DNA of 15,110 bases, taken from NCBI GenBank assembly GCA_030740295.1, contig JASLXP010000299.1, positions 1 through 15,110 on the forward strand, in the 5' to 3' direction. The position numbers and the translations under genes are program-made. The stretch's first letter is position 1. The number at the start of each line of letters is the position of its first letter. Positions 1 through 6,750 of the stretch are shown here, piece after piece. The notes under the pieces are model-generated. The model was given only the letters and a program-made list of their open reading frames with translations. It was not told the DNA's origin and ran no database searches. The DNA is from Planctomycetota bacterium (GTDB lineage: Bacteria > Planctomycetota > PUPC01 > JACPCR01).

Positions 1-1
1 A

Positions 2-307
2 TTTGAGGAATTGCTGGAAGTCTTCTGGAATATGCATGACCCCACCACTTTGAATCGGCAGGGCGCCGACCACGGCACGCAATACCGCTCGGTCATCTTT
101 TACCAGTCTTTCGAACAGCGAGACGCCGCGGAAAAATCGAAGGCGAAGGCGGCCGACGCGTTCGCCGACCCTATCGTCACGGAAATCACGCCGGCATCAG
201 AATTCTTTGAGGCAGAAGACTATCACCAGGATTACTTTCGGCTGAATCCGCAGGCGCCTTACTGCAGCTTTGTGATCTCGCCCAAGCTGAAGAAGCTGGG
301 ATACTGA
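2..307 (+). CDS. msrA: Peptide-methionine (S)-S-oxide reductase MsrA, C-terminal part (5' truncated by window)
   Basis: MsrA reduces the S-epimer of methionine sulfoxide in proteins and free methionine, repairing oxidative damage in the cytoplasm. The frame is open from base 2, so this is the C-terminal 101 residues of a longer protein; the catalytic GCFW segment lies outside the window. Family hallmarks seen here are the FEELLEVFWNMHDPT stretch, the NRQGADHGTQYRS motif, the AEDYHQDYF motif and the terminal APYCSFVISPKLKKL, in the usual order and spacing. The cysteine in APYC is at the family's common C-terminal position. The gene ends at a TGA 69 bases before the next + strand ATG, so co-transcription with the CDGSH gene is plausible. 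Family assignment is very secure; the upstream portion is unknown. Confidence 0.96.
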   Translation, partial: FEELLEVFWNMHDPTTLNRQGADHGTQYRSVIFYQSFEQRDAAEKSKAKAADAFADPIVTEITPASEFFEAEDYHQDYFRLNPQAPYCSFVISPKLKKLGY

Positions 308-376
308 TCCGTTGACACGCCAATCCTCCAGCGATAATTTCCGCTGCCTGCAACATTTCACTTTCAAAACACGGCC

Positions 377-619
377 ATGTCAGACGAAGCACAAGAAGAA
401 GGATATATCATGCTCTGCAAAAACGGACCGGTCATGGTCACCGGTCCCGTCATTTTAAAAGATCACGAACAGGGCACCTTCGACCTCACCGAAAAGAAGA
501 ATTACTTTCTCTGCCGTCGCGGCGCATCTCAGGACAAGCCCTTTTGTGATGGAGCACACAAATCTATTGGCTGGGAGGCCGAGCAGAACGCTCGAAAGGT
601 GGGGGAGAAAGAGAGCTGA
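377..619 (+). CDS. CDGSH-type iron-sulfur domain protein with one ligand cysteine replaced by arginine
   Basis: This is a small 80-residue protein with one CDGSH zinc-finger-like motif, which in the family binds a [2Fe-2S] cluster through three cysteines and one histidine and acts in redox sensing or electron transfer. The motif here is C46-R-R48-G-A-S-Q-D-K-P-F-C57-D-G-A-H61. The usual form is C-x-C, so position 48 should be cysteine but is arginine (codon CGC at 518-520, one transition from TGC). The other spacing, Pro55 and CDGAH are intact. The start is ambiguous. ATG 377 gives 80 residues but has no ribosome binding site. The in-frame ATG at 410 (69 residues) has AGAAGGA about six bases upstream and is a good alternative. 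It lies between msrA and the phosphatase gene, whose ATG follows its stop codon directly. Fold family is confident; whether a cluster is bound is uncertain. Confidence 0.87.
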   Translation: MSDEAQEEGYIMLCKNGPVMVTGPVILKDHEQGTFDLTEKKNYFLCRRGASQDKPFCDGAHKSIGWEAEQNARKVGEKES

Positions 620-1357
620 ATGCCCAACTTCCGAATCCTTCTTTTGAACGCCGGTGAGACCCCGAATCGTGTGTTGAACCGATTACGGGATGTCACCGGT
701 TTTTCTTTGGCAAAGGCAGAATGGTTCCTCGAAAAACTGCCCCTGCCCATTGTAGATGGCATCGAAGACAAGGAGCAGGCTGACGCTATCAAAGAGGTGC
801 TGGCCAAAGCAGGAGCGGAAGTACGAACAGAGCCGACCGGATTGAAATCGCCGATGATTGCCTGGAATGCGGAGTTCGATAATCTCGAACACGCGGTGAG
901 CCAGTTTCCTCCGCGCCCTCATTCATTCAGTTGGGTCTTGAAGAGCCAGCTCGGTGGCATGGGCCGGCCATACGTGGCGAGCGACCTGGAATACCTGAAG
1001 TCCATCGGACTCGACCTGCTGGTCTCACTCACCGAGCAGACGCTGCCCGAGGAGTGCATCGAATTCGTTGGATGCGAAAGCCTGCACATCCCCGTTCAAG
1101 ATCTGACACCTCCCAATTTGGACCAGATGCGGAAAACGGTCGAGGCGATCGAAAGCACGATTCAGGCAGGGGGGAAAGCTGTCGTCCACTGCGGGGCAGG
1201 CATGGGCAGGACAGGCGTCATGCTGGCCGCTTATCTCGTCTACAAAGGGTATTCCGGCGAAGAAGCGATTGGGATGATTCGCAATCAGCGCCCGGGATCG
1301 ATCGAAACCAGAGACCAGGAACGGGTCATCATGGAGTTCGAACAGAATCAATCGTAG
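620..1357 (+). CDS. L7/L12 C-terminal-like domain fused to a dual-specificity (PTP-fold) phosphatase
   Basis: This 245-residue protein has two parts. Residues 1-70 resemble the C-terminal domain of ribosomal protein L7/L12: ILLLNAGETPNRVLNRLRD, then TGFSLAKAEWFLEKLP, then DKEQADAIKEVLAKAGAEV, following the family's K-V-x-V-I-K-x-V-R / G-L-x-x-A-K / A-G-A pattern. Residues 100-245 are a cysteine-dependent phosphatase. The P-loop is HCGAGMGRTG at 190-199, with nucleophile C191 and phosphate-binding R197, and the likely general acid is D161 in VQDLTPP. There is no signal peptide, so it should be cytoplasmic. Substrates could be phosphoproteins, phospholipids or nucleotides; the sequence does not say. 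The L7/L12-like domain may serve as a protein-docking module (inference). Its ATG abuts the stop of the CDGSH gene, implying translational coupling. Phosphatase assignment is strong; the N-terminal domain rests on pattern similarity. Confidence 0.88.
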   Translation: MPNFRILLLNAGETPNRVLNRLRDVTGFSLAKAEWFLEKLPLPIVDGIEDKEQADAIKEVLAKAGAEVRTEPTGLKSPMIAWNAEFDNLEHAVSQFPPRPHSFSWVLKSQLGGMGRPYVASDLEYLKSIGLDLLVSLTEQTLPEECIEFVGCESLHIPVQDLTPPNLDQMRKTVEAIESTIQAGGKAVVHCGAGMGRTGVMLAAYLVYKGYSGEEAIGMIRNQRPGSIETRDQERVIMEFEQNQS

Positions 1358-1387
1358 CCACAAGCTGCTGCCAGACCCGTCCTCGGA

Positions 1388-4120
1388 CTATTCGGCTGGT
1401 GGAGGCACATCCTTCTCAGTGATGCTGAATTCCGCATCTGCAACCTTGCCATTCAGCAATGCCGGCTCCCACTGATTCATCGCCATTCGCCACACCCACA
1501 TATCCTTGATGCCATTTCCACTGACTTGAATTTCGATGGCGTCGTTCGCATTCGCAAGGGAAACGCTCAGGGCCCCGCGCTTCCAGATGTCATACACACT
1601 GGCCAGGCGCCACGACTTGCTTTTGGTCCTCATGCTGAGTTGCTTCCAGCCGAGCGGGTTGCCGCGATTATCTGCGGGGGATTGGCCGATTGAGGCCGCG
1701 CCCGGCCTGTCCGCTACCACCTGGAATTCGCAGGCCCCGGCGCCTTTCTTCAAGAGATACCTGCCTTTTGCTGAGTCTAAAGTGGTGATGGCCCCGCTCT
1801 GCATTAACCAGGTGAACTCGACTTCTTCCGGGGCACGGATGTCGTCGAGGACGAGGATGTAACGCGACTTCACCCAGATGAACGTTCTTCGGTATCGACT
1901 CAGCGCAGGACGAATCCTTCTGAGCGCGGGGTAAGAGCCGGCCGCCTCTCCTTCAATCACAAAAATGTCCCCTTCCTCCTTCAAGGTGGTAATGCGGGCC
2001 ATCTCGGTCATGTCTGTTTTGCCGGTCGCCGGCTGGGTCCAGGTACCGCCTTCCGGACGGCCGCGGGAGGATTGGCCTTTGCCGTTGACCAGGATGGTGT
2101 TGTGGTTATGCGATTTCTTATGCTTTGAATACCGGCTTGTCTCTGCGAGCAGCGCTCCATCGGCCCACAGTAGAAATGAATTTGCATCGGGGTCGTCGTG
2201 GGCCACGTTAATGTAGGTGAAGTTGTTCGTGTTTCGGAATTCGTTGAGCTTGTATCCTCCGAAGGGTCCGCACTTGAACATGGCCGCGGTGTTCTTTTCG
2301 TTCCAGCCGTCTCGCATGAACGCTAGCCCGAGGTCTGGGAAGAATGCGGTTTTGGCAAGCCGCTTGAAATCGCCTCCTAGAAGATCCGGATCGAGCCAGA
2401 TCAGGCTGAACCATGCGAAATCAAAAGCAGCGGGATGCAGCTCGTTGAGTTTCTGCAGGCCGGACTGAGCGTCTTTCAGACCGTGCGTGTTCGCTGCCCT
2501 GTAAAGGAAATTGTTGTAGGCGCCGAAGCCGCCTCCATCGCCGAATGGGAAGGTGTCCTTAAGCCCGGGCGTCACCGTGTGCATGCGGAAGAGAGGGCCG
2601 TTCTTGAAGTACGGATGCTTGAGATACTTGGTGCCGAAACAGATGTCCGAAGCATGCAGGCCGACCGTGAGGTGATTGCCGCCGAAGATGAAATAGCTCG
2701 GGCCCTCATGAGAAGTGCCGTCCGGAGGCAGCCATCGGACCACGTAGGCGAGCTCCTTTTTCAATTCGGTGATCAGCCAGGCAAGCTCCGGCTCACCTTC
2801 GTAGACAGCGAGCGCGCAGAGGGCCAGCCCCGCGTTGCGATGCCAGCGATGGTTGTTTGCCGGATCGTTCTGCCAGTAGTGGGTGCCCGGGCGCTTCTTG
2901 AGATGGCCGCCGTGATACATGCTGCGTGCATGGTGGATCAGTTTCTTCCGATACTGGTTTCGGAATTCAGGCTCGAGGTCGTGATAAAGCCAGTCGTAAA
3001 GAAGGGCCGCGCCGACCATGATGTTTGCGGCGCTCATGCCGCTGTCGGCCTCCTTGCCAGTCTCCCAGTTCTCCAGGCTGAGCAGGAATTTCATGTATCC
3101 GAGGGCCTGCTCGAAGGACTGCTTGTCACCGGTCAGCACGTAATGAAGCCCGACCGTCGGCATGCGCCAGAAACCATGCCGCTGGCCATCGGTGGCATCC
3201 CGCAGGAACTTCGGCTCTTCAGGCGCTTTGCAGGAGGGCAGGTAGCCGGCGACCCGTTCCATGAGAGTTTTTCCTTCGCCCGCGGCAAGAGCACGGATAC
3301 GAGCGACTTCGTCTTCGGTGAAGAGCAGTCGCGGATGCTTGCCGCGAACGGCTTCCACGAGCTGCGGGATTTCCTTCATGCCCGGATCTTTTTCCGGGAC
3401 GACCGGCGGAGGAGGAGGCGGTGGCGGCGGCAGCACGGGCTTCGCCTGCATGGGGCCGCCGAGGGTGACCTTGATTTCATCGACCCAGAATGTCTGGCCT
3501 TCCCCATCTTTCTTGTCGCCGATGAGCGCGACGCCGACAAAGCCTTCGACTTTGCTCTGATTCCAGTCGTAGCGTTTGCGCCGGCTGTTCACGTCTTTGC
3601 CGTCCACGAGAATGCGCAGGCCCTTCTGCGCGTCCAGGTCGAAAGTCCACTGTCGCCACTTTCCAGGCTCTCTCTTTATGGCCAGATAACGCACCATGAA
3701 CCAGGGCATCTCTTTGGGGGGAAGGTAATCGCCGGCCGCGTAGGTGGATTGTCCTGACAGATAGGGCGCGTAGATGGCGCCAACCGTAAGCAGTCGCCCG
3801 TTCTTCTGAATCAAACCCCATTGTGGGCCGCCTCGTCGGACCTTCGGGTTCTTTGGAGATTTTCCGTCGTCAAGAACCCACAGATCGATCCGGCCGGAAT
3901 TATTCGCATCGCGCAGTTTCCAGATGGCCGATGAACCGGGCGCTAATTTGAGACAGCCGGGAGCAGCGTGTCCAGCCGTCTTGTCGCGGGTGGCATCTCC
4001 TGTGACCTGCAAAGAAGCCAGAGAGTCGGGCTGGCTGAATGCATTCGAATGCTCTTCCCCGAATGCCTGGCCAAGAAGAACGAGAGTTACGGACAGCAGG
4101 AGTTTGAGGCAATTAGACAT
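1388..4120 (-). CDS. Secreted heparinase II/III-type polysaccharide lyase with N-terminal lectin-like domain
   Basis: This 910-residue protein begins with a signal peptide (hydrophobic CLKLLLSVTLVLLGQAFG, cleavage near residue 21), so it is exported. Residues about 35-220 look like a concanavalin/laminin-G-type beta-sandwich (FWVDEIKVTLGG at its end). A run of nine prolines at 231-239 links it to the catalytic part. Residues about 260-560 resemble the alpha-toroid of heparinase II/III lyases (KHPRLLFTEDEVARIRAL, ANNHRWHRNAGLALCALAVY, HEGPSYFIFG). Residues about 590-800 resemble the heparinase II/III beta domain (YINVAHDDPDANSFLLWADG, SHNHNTILVNG). These lyases use Asn/His/Tyr residues to beta-eliminate uronic-acid polysaccharides such as heparin or alginate; N423/H424, Y476 and H641 are candidates by position only. 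The exact substrate cannot be told. It is convergent with the phosphatase gene (30-base gap). The start is the only one placing the signal peptide at the N terminus. Confidence 0.88.
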   Translation of the reverse strand: MSNCLKLLLSVTLVLLGQAFGEEHSNAFSQPDSLASLQVTGDATRDKTAGHAAPGCLKLAPGSSAIWKLRDANNSGRIDLWVLDDGKSPKNPKVRRGGPQWGLIQKNGRLLTVGAIYAPYLSGQSTYAAGDYLPPKEMPWFMVRYLAIKREPGKWRQWTFDLDAQKGLRILVDGKDVNSRRKRYDWNQSKVEGFVGVALIGDKKDGEGQTFWVDEIKVTLGGPMQAKPVLPPPPPPPPPVVPEKDPGMKEIPQLVEAVRGKHPRLLFTEDEVARIRALAAGEGKTLMERVAGYLPSCKAPEEPKFLRDATDGQRHGFWRMPTVGLHYVLTGDKQSFEQALGYMKFLLSLENWETGKEADSGMSAANIMVGAALLYDWLYHDLEPEFRNQYRKKLIHHARSMYHGGHLKKRPGTHYWQNDPANNHRWHRNAGLALCALAVYEGEPELAWLITELKKELAYVVRWLPPDGTSHEGPSYFIFGGNHLTVGLHASDICFGTKYLKHPYFKNGPLFRMHTVTPGLKDTFPFGDGGGFGAYNNFLYRAANTHGLKDAQSGLQKLNELHPAAFDFAWFSLIWLDPDLLGGDFKRLAKTAFFPDLGLAFMRDGWNEKNTAAMFKCGPFGGYKLNEFRNTNNFTYINVAHDDPDANSFLLWADGALLAETSRYSKHKKSHNHNTILVNGKGQSSRGRPEGGTWTQPATGKTDMTEMARITTLKEEGDIFVIEGEAAGSYPALRRIRPALSRYRRTFIWVKSRYILVLDDIRAPEEVEFTWLMQSGAITTLDSAKGRYLLKKGAGACEFQVVADRPGAASIGQSPADNRGNPLGWKQLSMRTKSKSWRLASVYDIWKRGALSVSLANANDAIEIQVSGNGIKDMWVWRMAMNQWEPALLNGKVADAEFSITEKDVPPPAE

Positions 4121-4394
4121 TGAGGCTGATGCAGATTCCGAGTGTGAGTTTCGAACAATCCAGCGGGGTAAAGGCAGCAGTTGATTCTAGGTGTCGGCAA
4201 GCTGGTTAATCAACCGTCCTGTTCCAGACAGTGAAGAAGAGGAGGCAGCAGAGCCCTTGCGTTAGCCCCTGACAGGAGGGACCCAACTTGTCAGCTCGAA
4301 GAACTGATTCTCACCGGTCGGGACCTATGAAAGGCTGGCCGAGGGCATGCGCCAGTAGGCGGGCTAATCAGGTCACTCTTCTGCCGAGATGAAT

Positions 4395-4454
4395 CCGAAA
4401 TCTCGGGAAAGGGCTCGTAGTCCGTGAAATTAACTGATGTCACCGAGTGGGTGC
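4395..4454 (+). repeat. Direct repeat X, copy 1
   Basis: This 60-base stretch aligns without gaps to 6751-6810 in the same orientation, with 49 of 60 identical positions by hand count, starting with an exact CCGAAATCTCGGGAA. Similarity seems to continue weakly upstream (CTAATC and GAGAT blocks with a small gap) and fades downstream. Mismatches do not cluster at third codon positions in the minus-strand frame I checked, so it does not look like a duplicated coding segment. The two copies bracket the three small genes. Confidence 0.8.
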
Positions 4455-4643
4455 CAATTCCATGGAGAAATTCTAATTGTATAGAGTGATTGAGTTCCCA
4501 TCTGACCGAAGCTCAGCCAGCAGGTCAGTGGTGGACCCGCATATCCATTCCCGCACGGGATGGCTTCCAATGCCACGCAGCTCGGAAGGGCAGCTACAAA
4601 GGAAGGAGCTTCCCTGAACGGATTAATTGGGTATGAAGCCGGG

Positions 4644-4701
4644 CTTTGAGGTTTACTCCCTCTCTTACTCCGCTCGTGGCTGTCCGCAGTCTCTGAGCTT
4701 C
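4644..4701 (+). repeat. Direct repeat Y, copy 1
   Basis: This 58-base stretch aligns without gaps to 5896-5953 in the same orientation (46 of 58 identical by hand count), with exact blocks TCCGCTCG, CTGTCCGCA and TGAGCTTC. It ends 20 bases before the DinB start codon. The second copy precedes the unrecognised 131-residue gene, so the two copies bracket the DinB and exonuclease genes. Confidence 0.78.
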
Positions 4702-4721
4702 AAACGTAATGCGGCAAGAAC

Positions 4722-5234
4722 ATGCTCTCCGAAATTCTCCACACGTACACGTTGAATCTACGGCATCTTCGCCGCTTGGTTGCCGATCTCGATGACGCGG
4801 AAATGGTCACGCAAACGGGCAGCGCGCCGAATCACGCAGCATGGATCATCGGTCACCTGATTCATAGCTGCGAAGCGATGTGCGGCGAAATCGGGGTTGA
4901 TCCGTGGCTTACTGAAGACTGGCGCGGACTTTTCGGCACCGGGAGTACGCCTCTCGGCAACGCCGATTCATATCCCTCAAAAGGTTCCTTGCTTACCGCG
5001 CTGGATGATGCCTACTCGCGACTTTCAGACGCACTATCAGAACTCGGCGAATCCGGTATGCTTGCCCCGCTGCCGGATATGCAATACCGAAAGTCGTTGC
5101 CAACGATCGGGCATGCCCTTGTCCACATTCTTGCCTCGCACACTGCCCTTCATGTAGGCCAGTTGACCGTTTGGCGTAAGGCAATAGGACTTCCCCGTGT
5201 GCCCGAACAGTTTGACCATGATTCGAACGCTTAA
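4722..5234 (+). CDS. DinB-fold (DinB_2 / YfiT-like) putative metal-dependent protein
   Basis: The 170-residue product fits the DinB/YfiT four-helix-bundle superfamily, whose members bind a divalent metal through three histidines and include thiol transferases and many uncharacterised stress proteins. Visible hallmarks are NHAAWIIGHLIHSCEAM near residues 37-53 and the C-terminal HILASHTALHVGQLTVWRKAIGL. The likely metal triad is H45, H140 and H144, all present. The length is typical. There is no signal peptide or membrane segment, so it is probably cytoplasmic. No Shine-Dalgarno site is seen before ATG 4722, as for most genes here. It lies 77 bases upstream of the exonuclease gene on the same strand and shares the repeat-bounded islet. 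The family is confident; the reaction is unknown. It should not be equated with the unrelated E. coli DNA polymerase IV gene name dinB. Confidence 0.88.
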   Translation: MLSEILHTYTLNLRHLRRLVADLDDAEMVTQTGSAPNHAAWIIGHLIHSCEAMCGEIGVDPWLTEDWRGLFGTGSTPLGNADSYPSKGSLLTALDDAYSRLSDALSELGESGMLAPLPDMQYRKSLPTIGHALVHILASHTALHVGQLTVWRKAIGLPRVPEQFDHDSNA

Positions 5235-5311
5235 TAAATGCCGCACAACGAATCGCTCAAGAGGTCTGGCACGAATGCCGCTGTTTCACAGACAGCCGTA
5301 ATGGTGAATCC

Positions 5312-5830
5312 ATGAGCCAGATAATGGTCGACGTTGAATCTGACGGACCGATACCGGGCGATTATTCGATGATTTGCTTTGGCGCCGTCATCGTCGAGCA
5401 AACCCTCGAAAAGACGTTTTACGGCAAGCTCAAACCAATCTCAGATCAGTGGATACCGGAGGCGCTGGCCATCAGCGGATTTACCCGCGAGGAGACGCTC
5501 GAATTTGACGATCCCAAAGCCGTCATGGAACAATTCGCATCGTGGATCGCAGCCAACAGCAATGGCCGTCCTTTCTTCATCTCTGATAACAACGGATTCG
5601 ATTGGCAATTCATCAATTGGTACTTTCACCACTTCACGGGCAACAATCCTTTTGGCCACAGTTCATCGAATCTCGGGTCGCTGTACAAAGGTCTCGTGAA
5701 GGACACCTTCACCAACTTCAAACACCTGCGGAAAACGAAACACACGCACAATCCGGTCGATGATGCTCGTGGCAATGCCGAGGCATTGCTGCAAATGAAA
5801 GAAGATGGACTGAAGATCAGCCTCAAATAA
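5312..5830 (+). CDS. DEDDh-family 3'-5' exonuclease (RNase T / DnaQ-like fold)
   Basis: The 172-residue protein carries the full set of DEDDh exonuclease residues. D7 and E9 in MVDVESDG form ExoI, D97 in NNGFDWQF forms ExoII, and H146 with D151 in HNPVDDARGNAEAL form the H-x4-D ExoIII motif. These coordinate two metal ions that hydrolyse the 3' end of DNA or RNA. The protein is a stand-alone catalytic domain without extra modules, so RNA trimming or oligonucleotide degradation are both possible. The start at 5312 places the first catalytic aspartate seven residues from the N terminus, as in the family. It sits between the DinB-like gene and the unrecognised 131-residue gene. Fold and activity class are very likely; the substrate is unknown. 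Confidence 0.9.
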   Translation: MSQIMVDVESDGPIPGDYSMICFGAVIVEQTLEKTFYGKLKPISDQWIPEALAISGFTREETLEFDDPKAVMEQFASWIAANSNGRPFFISDNNGFDWQFINWYFHHFTGNNPFGHSSSNLGSLYKGLVKDTFTNFKHLRKTKHTHNPVDDARGNAEALLQMKEDGLKISLK

Positions 5831-5846
5831 AGCCAGGCGTAACCAG

Positions 5847-5874
5847 AGCGCTCCAGAGAGTTGCTTCTGGCGCT
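5847..5874 (+). terminator. Possible hairpin terminator after the exonuclease gene
   Basis: AGCGCTCCAGA and TCTGGCGCT pair as a stem with one bulged base around an eight-base loop, 17 bases after the exonuclease stop. There is no T-run following it, so a standard intrinsic terminator is doubtful; it may instead be part of a recombination or repeat structure. Confidence 0.35.
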
Positions 5875-5895
5875 ACGAATTGGAGTCAATCGTTA

Positions 5896-5953
5896 CTCTG
5901 AGGTCTACTGTTTCTGTTCCTCCGCTCGGTACTGTCCGCACTCTATGAGCTTC
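5896..5953 (+). repeat. Direct repeat Y, copy 2
   Basis: This is the second copy of the 58-base repeat at 4644-4701, in the same orientation and ungapped (46 of 58 identical). It is followed within about 20 bases by GTTAGTTAGACGCC, which has no equally good counterpart after copy 1 (which is followed by CGTAATGCGGC). Confidence 0.78.
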
Positions 5954-6137
5954 GACGCTTCGACGTTAGTTAGACGCCAAGGAATAGCCTCATCTCATTG
6001 CTCTCGATAGTCGTGACGTGCGCCGGGCGCGGCGTTCCACTTACCACGCGGCTATCTCGCAGCGGAACGTCATTCAAAGGTCTCCGTATAGGTGACAAAT
6101 ACGAATCCAGATCAAGCTCTACCTTTGCAGAGAAGTA

Positions 6138-6533
6138 ATGCAGTCTTTGCCTGATGGTGAATTTGAGGATATCACCCTTTCCTTCAAGATCCCTATTGCA
6201 GAAGACGAGGTGAGCAAGTTCATCGACGTCAACATCAATGGTAAAACCAAAAGGACAATACTCAGGAACGACCCGGTTGTTCCCAACCGCACCTATCGAA
6301 TGTACTACCCAATCATCAGGGAGTCTCCATCAGGCACAGTTTTCACAATTGCTAAGATTGTTAAGCATCGATTCCTGGGGATCTCCGTCGTCGATTGGGG
6401 TTATATCGAGGGCGAGGTGGGAATTCGGGCCACCGCGGCGAAGACAGAGGTCGATCTCACATTTTGCTTTGAGTCCAATGATTCGGGTGATATCGTCCCA
6501 AAGAAGAATTGCCTGGGACGCGTCGCGCTCTGA
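6138..6533 (+). CDS. Unrecognised 131-residue protein
   Basis: I do not recognise this product. It has no signal peptide or membrane helix. Alternating hydrophobic and polar residues throughout (ITLSFKIPI, FIDVNINGKTKRTIL, TVFTIAKIVKHRFLGISVVDWGYI, EVDLTFCFES) suggest an all-beta fold. It contains only two cysteines (C110, C125) and no obvious catalytic motif. AGAGAAG lies just before ATG 6138, a weak ribosome binding site. The reading frame is plausible as a gene because it fills an otherwise open region on the same strand as the two preceding genes, and its opposite-strand overlaps are shorter. It lies between repeat Y copy 2 and repeat X copy 2 and may be accessory DNA. It could be an orphan gene or, less likely, a chance open frame. 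Confidence 0.6.
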   Translation: MQSLPDGEFEDITLSFKIPIAEDEVSKFIDVNINGKTKRTILRNDPVVPNRTYRMYYPIIRESPSGTVFTIAKIVKHRFLGISVVDWGYIEGEVGIRATAAKTEVDLTFCFESNDSGDIVPKKNCLGRVAL

Positions 6534-6625
6534 CTGCTGCAAATGCATCTGACTAATCCTACAGCGTTAGTTTTCTGAGAGTTGTTGCATCTGAAAGCAC
6601 CAATCATACTCCTTGAGGCAGCTTG

Positions 6626-6698
6626 GTTGGAGTAACGGCTTTAGCCGGGTCCGAGTTTGCGACAGCTCCCCAGACCCGGCTAAAGCCGTTACTCCAAC
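6626..6698. repeat. Perfect inverted repeat with 26-base arms (REP/MITE-like element)
   Basis: Positions 6626-6651 and 6673-6698 are perfect reverse complements, separated by a 21-base loop. Each arm includes GTAACGGCTTTAGCCGGG, with its own small CGGC-TTTA-GCCG palindrome. It lies in the non-coding gap after the 131-residue gene. A structure this long and exact is typical of REP/BIME-type elements mobilised by RAYT transposases, or of small MITEs. It could also act as a transcription terminator, although the right arm is not followed by a T-run. No transposase is in the window. Confidence 0.85.
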
Positions 6699-6750
6699 AA
6701 GTTACGCGTGAATTCTTCGCTGTAGGACTAATCGCCCTGTAGAGATTAAG

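Larger units (their letters stand above)
4121..4721. other. Intergenic region of about 600 bases carrying two repeat copies
   Basis: I see no convincing gene here. It separates the divergent lyase and DinB genes and should hold both promoters, though I cannot pick a clear -35/-10 pair. It contains the first copy of a 60-base direct repeat (4395-4454) and the first copy of a 58-base direct repeat (4644-4701). A short inverted repeat, GGAAG-GAG-CTTCC, lies near 4600-4612. Neither predicted translation of the region resembles a known family. Confidence 0.6.
5831..6137. other. Intergenic region of about 300 bases with hairpin and repeat copy
   Basis: No gene is supported here. It starts with an imperfect hairpin at 5847-5874 and contains repeat Y copy 2 (5896-5953). 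It then has GTTAGTTAGACGCC at about 5964-5978 and an inverted CGTTCC...GGAACG pair near 6030-6072 next to the small palindrome GCGCC-G-GGCGC. It should also contain the promoter of the following gene, which I cannot locate. Confidence 0.55.

Noticed and set aside
931..1422. Plus-strand frame overlapping the phosphatase
   Set aside because: It is an out-of-frame shadow of the phosphatase domain; composition is Arg-rich and lacks motifs.
2435..3757. Long + strand open frame (440 codons) opposite the lyase gene
   Set aside because: It is antisense to a well-supported lyase with signal peptide and conserved motifs; the translation is Arg/Val/Ala-rich without recognisable motifs, as expected from GC-rich antisense codons.
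4121..6137. CRISPR array or tRNA gene in the long gaps
   Set aside because: Only two copies of each repeat exist, far apart and diverged, with no regular spacers; I see no cloverleaf-like sequence.
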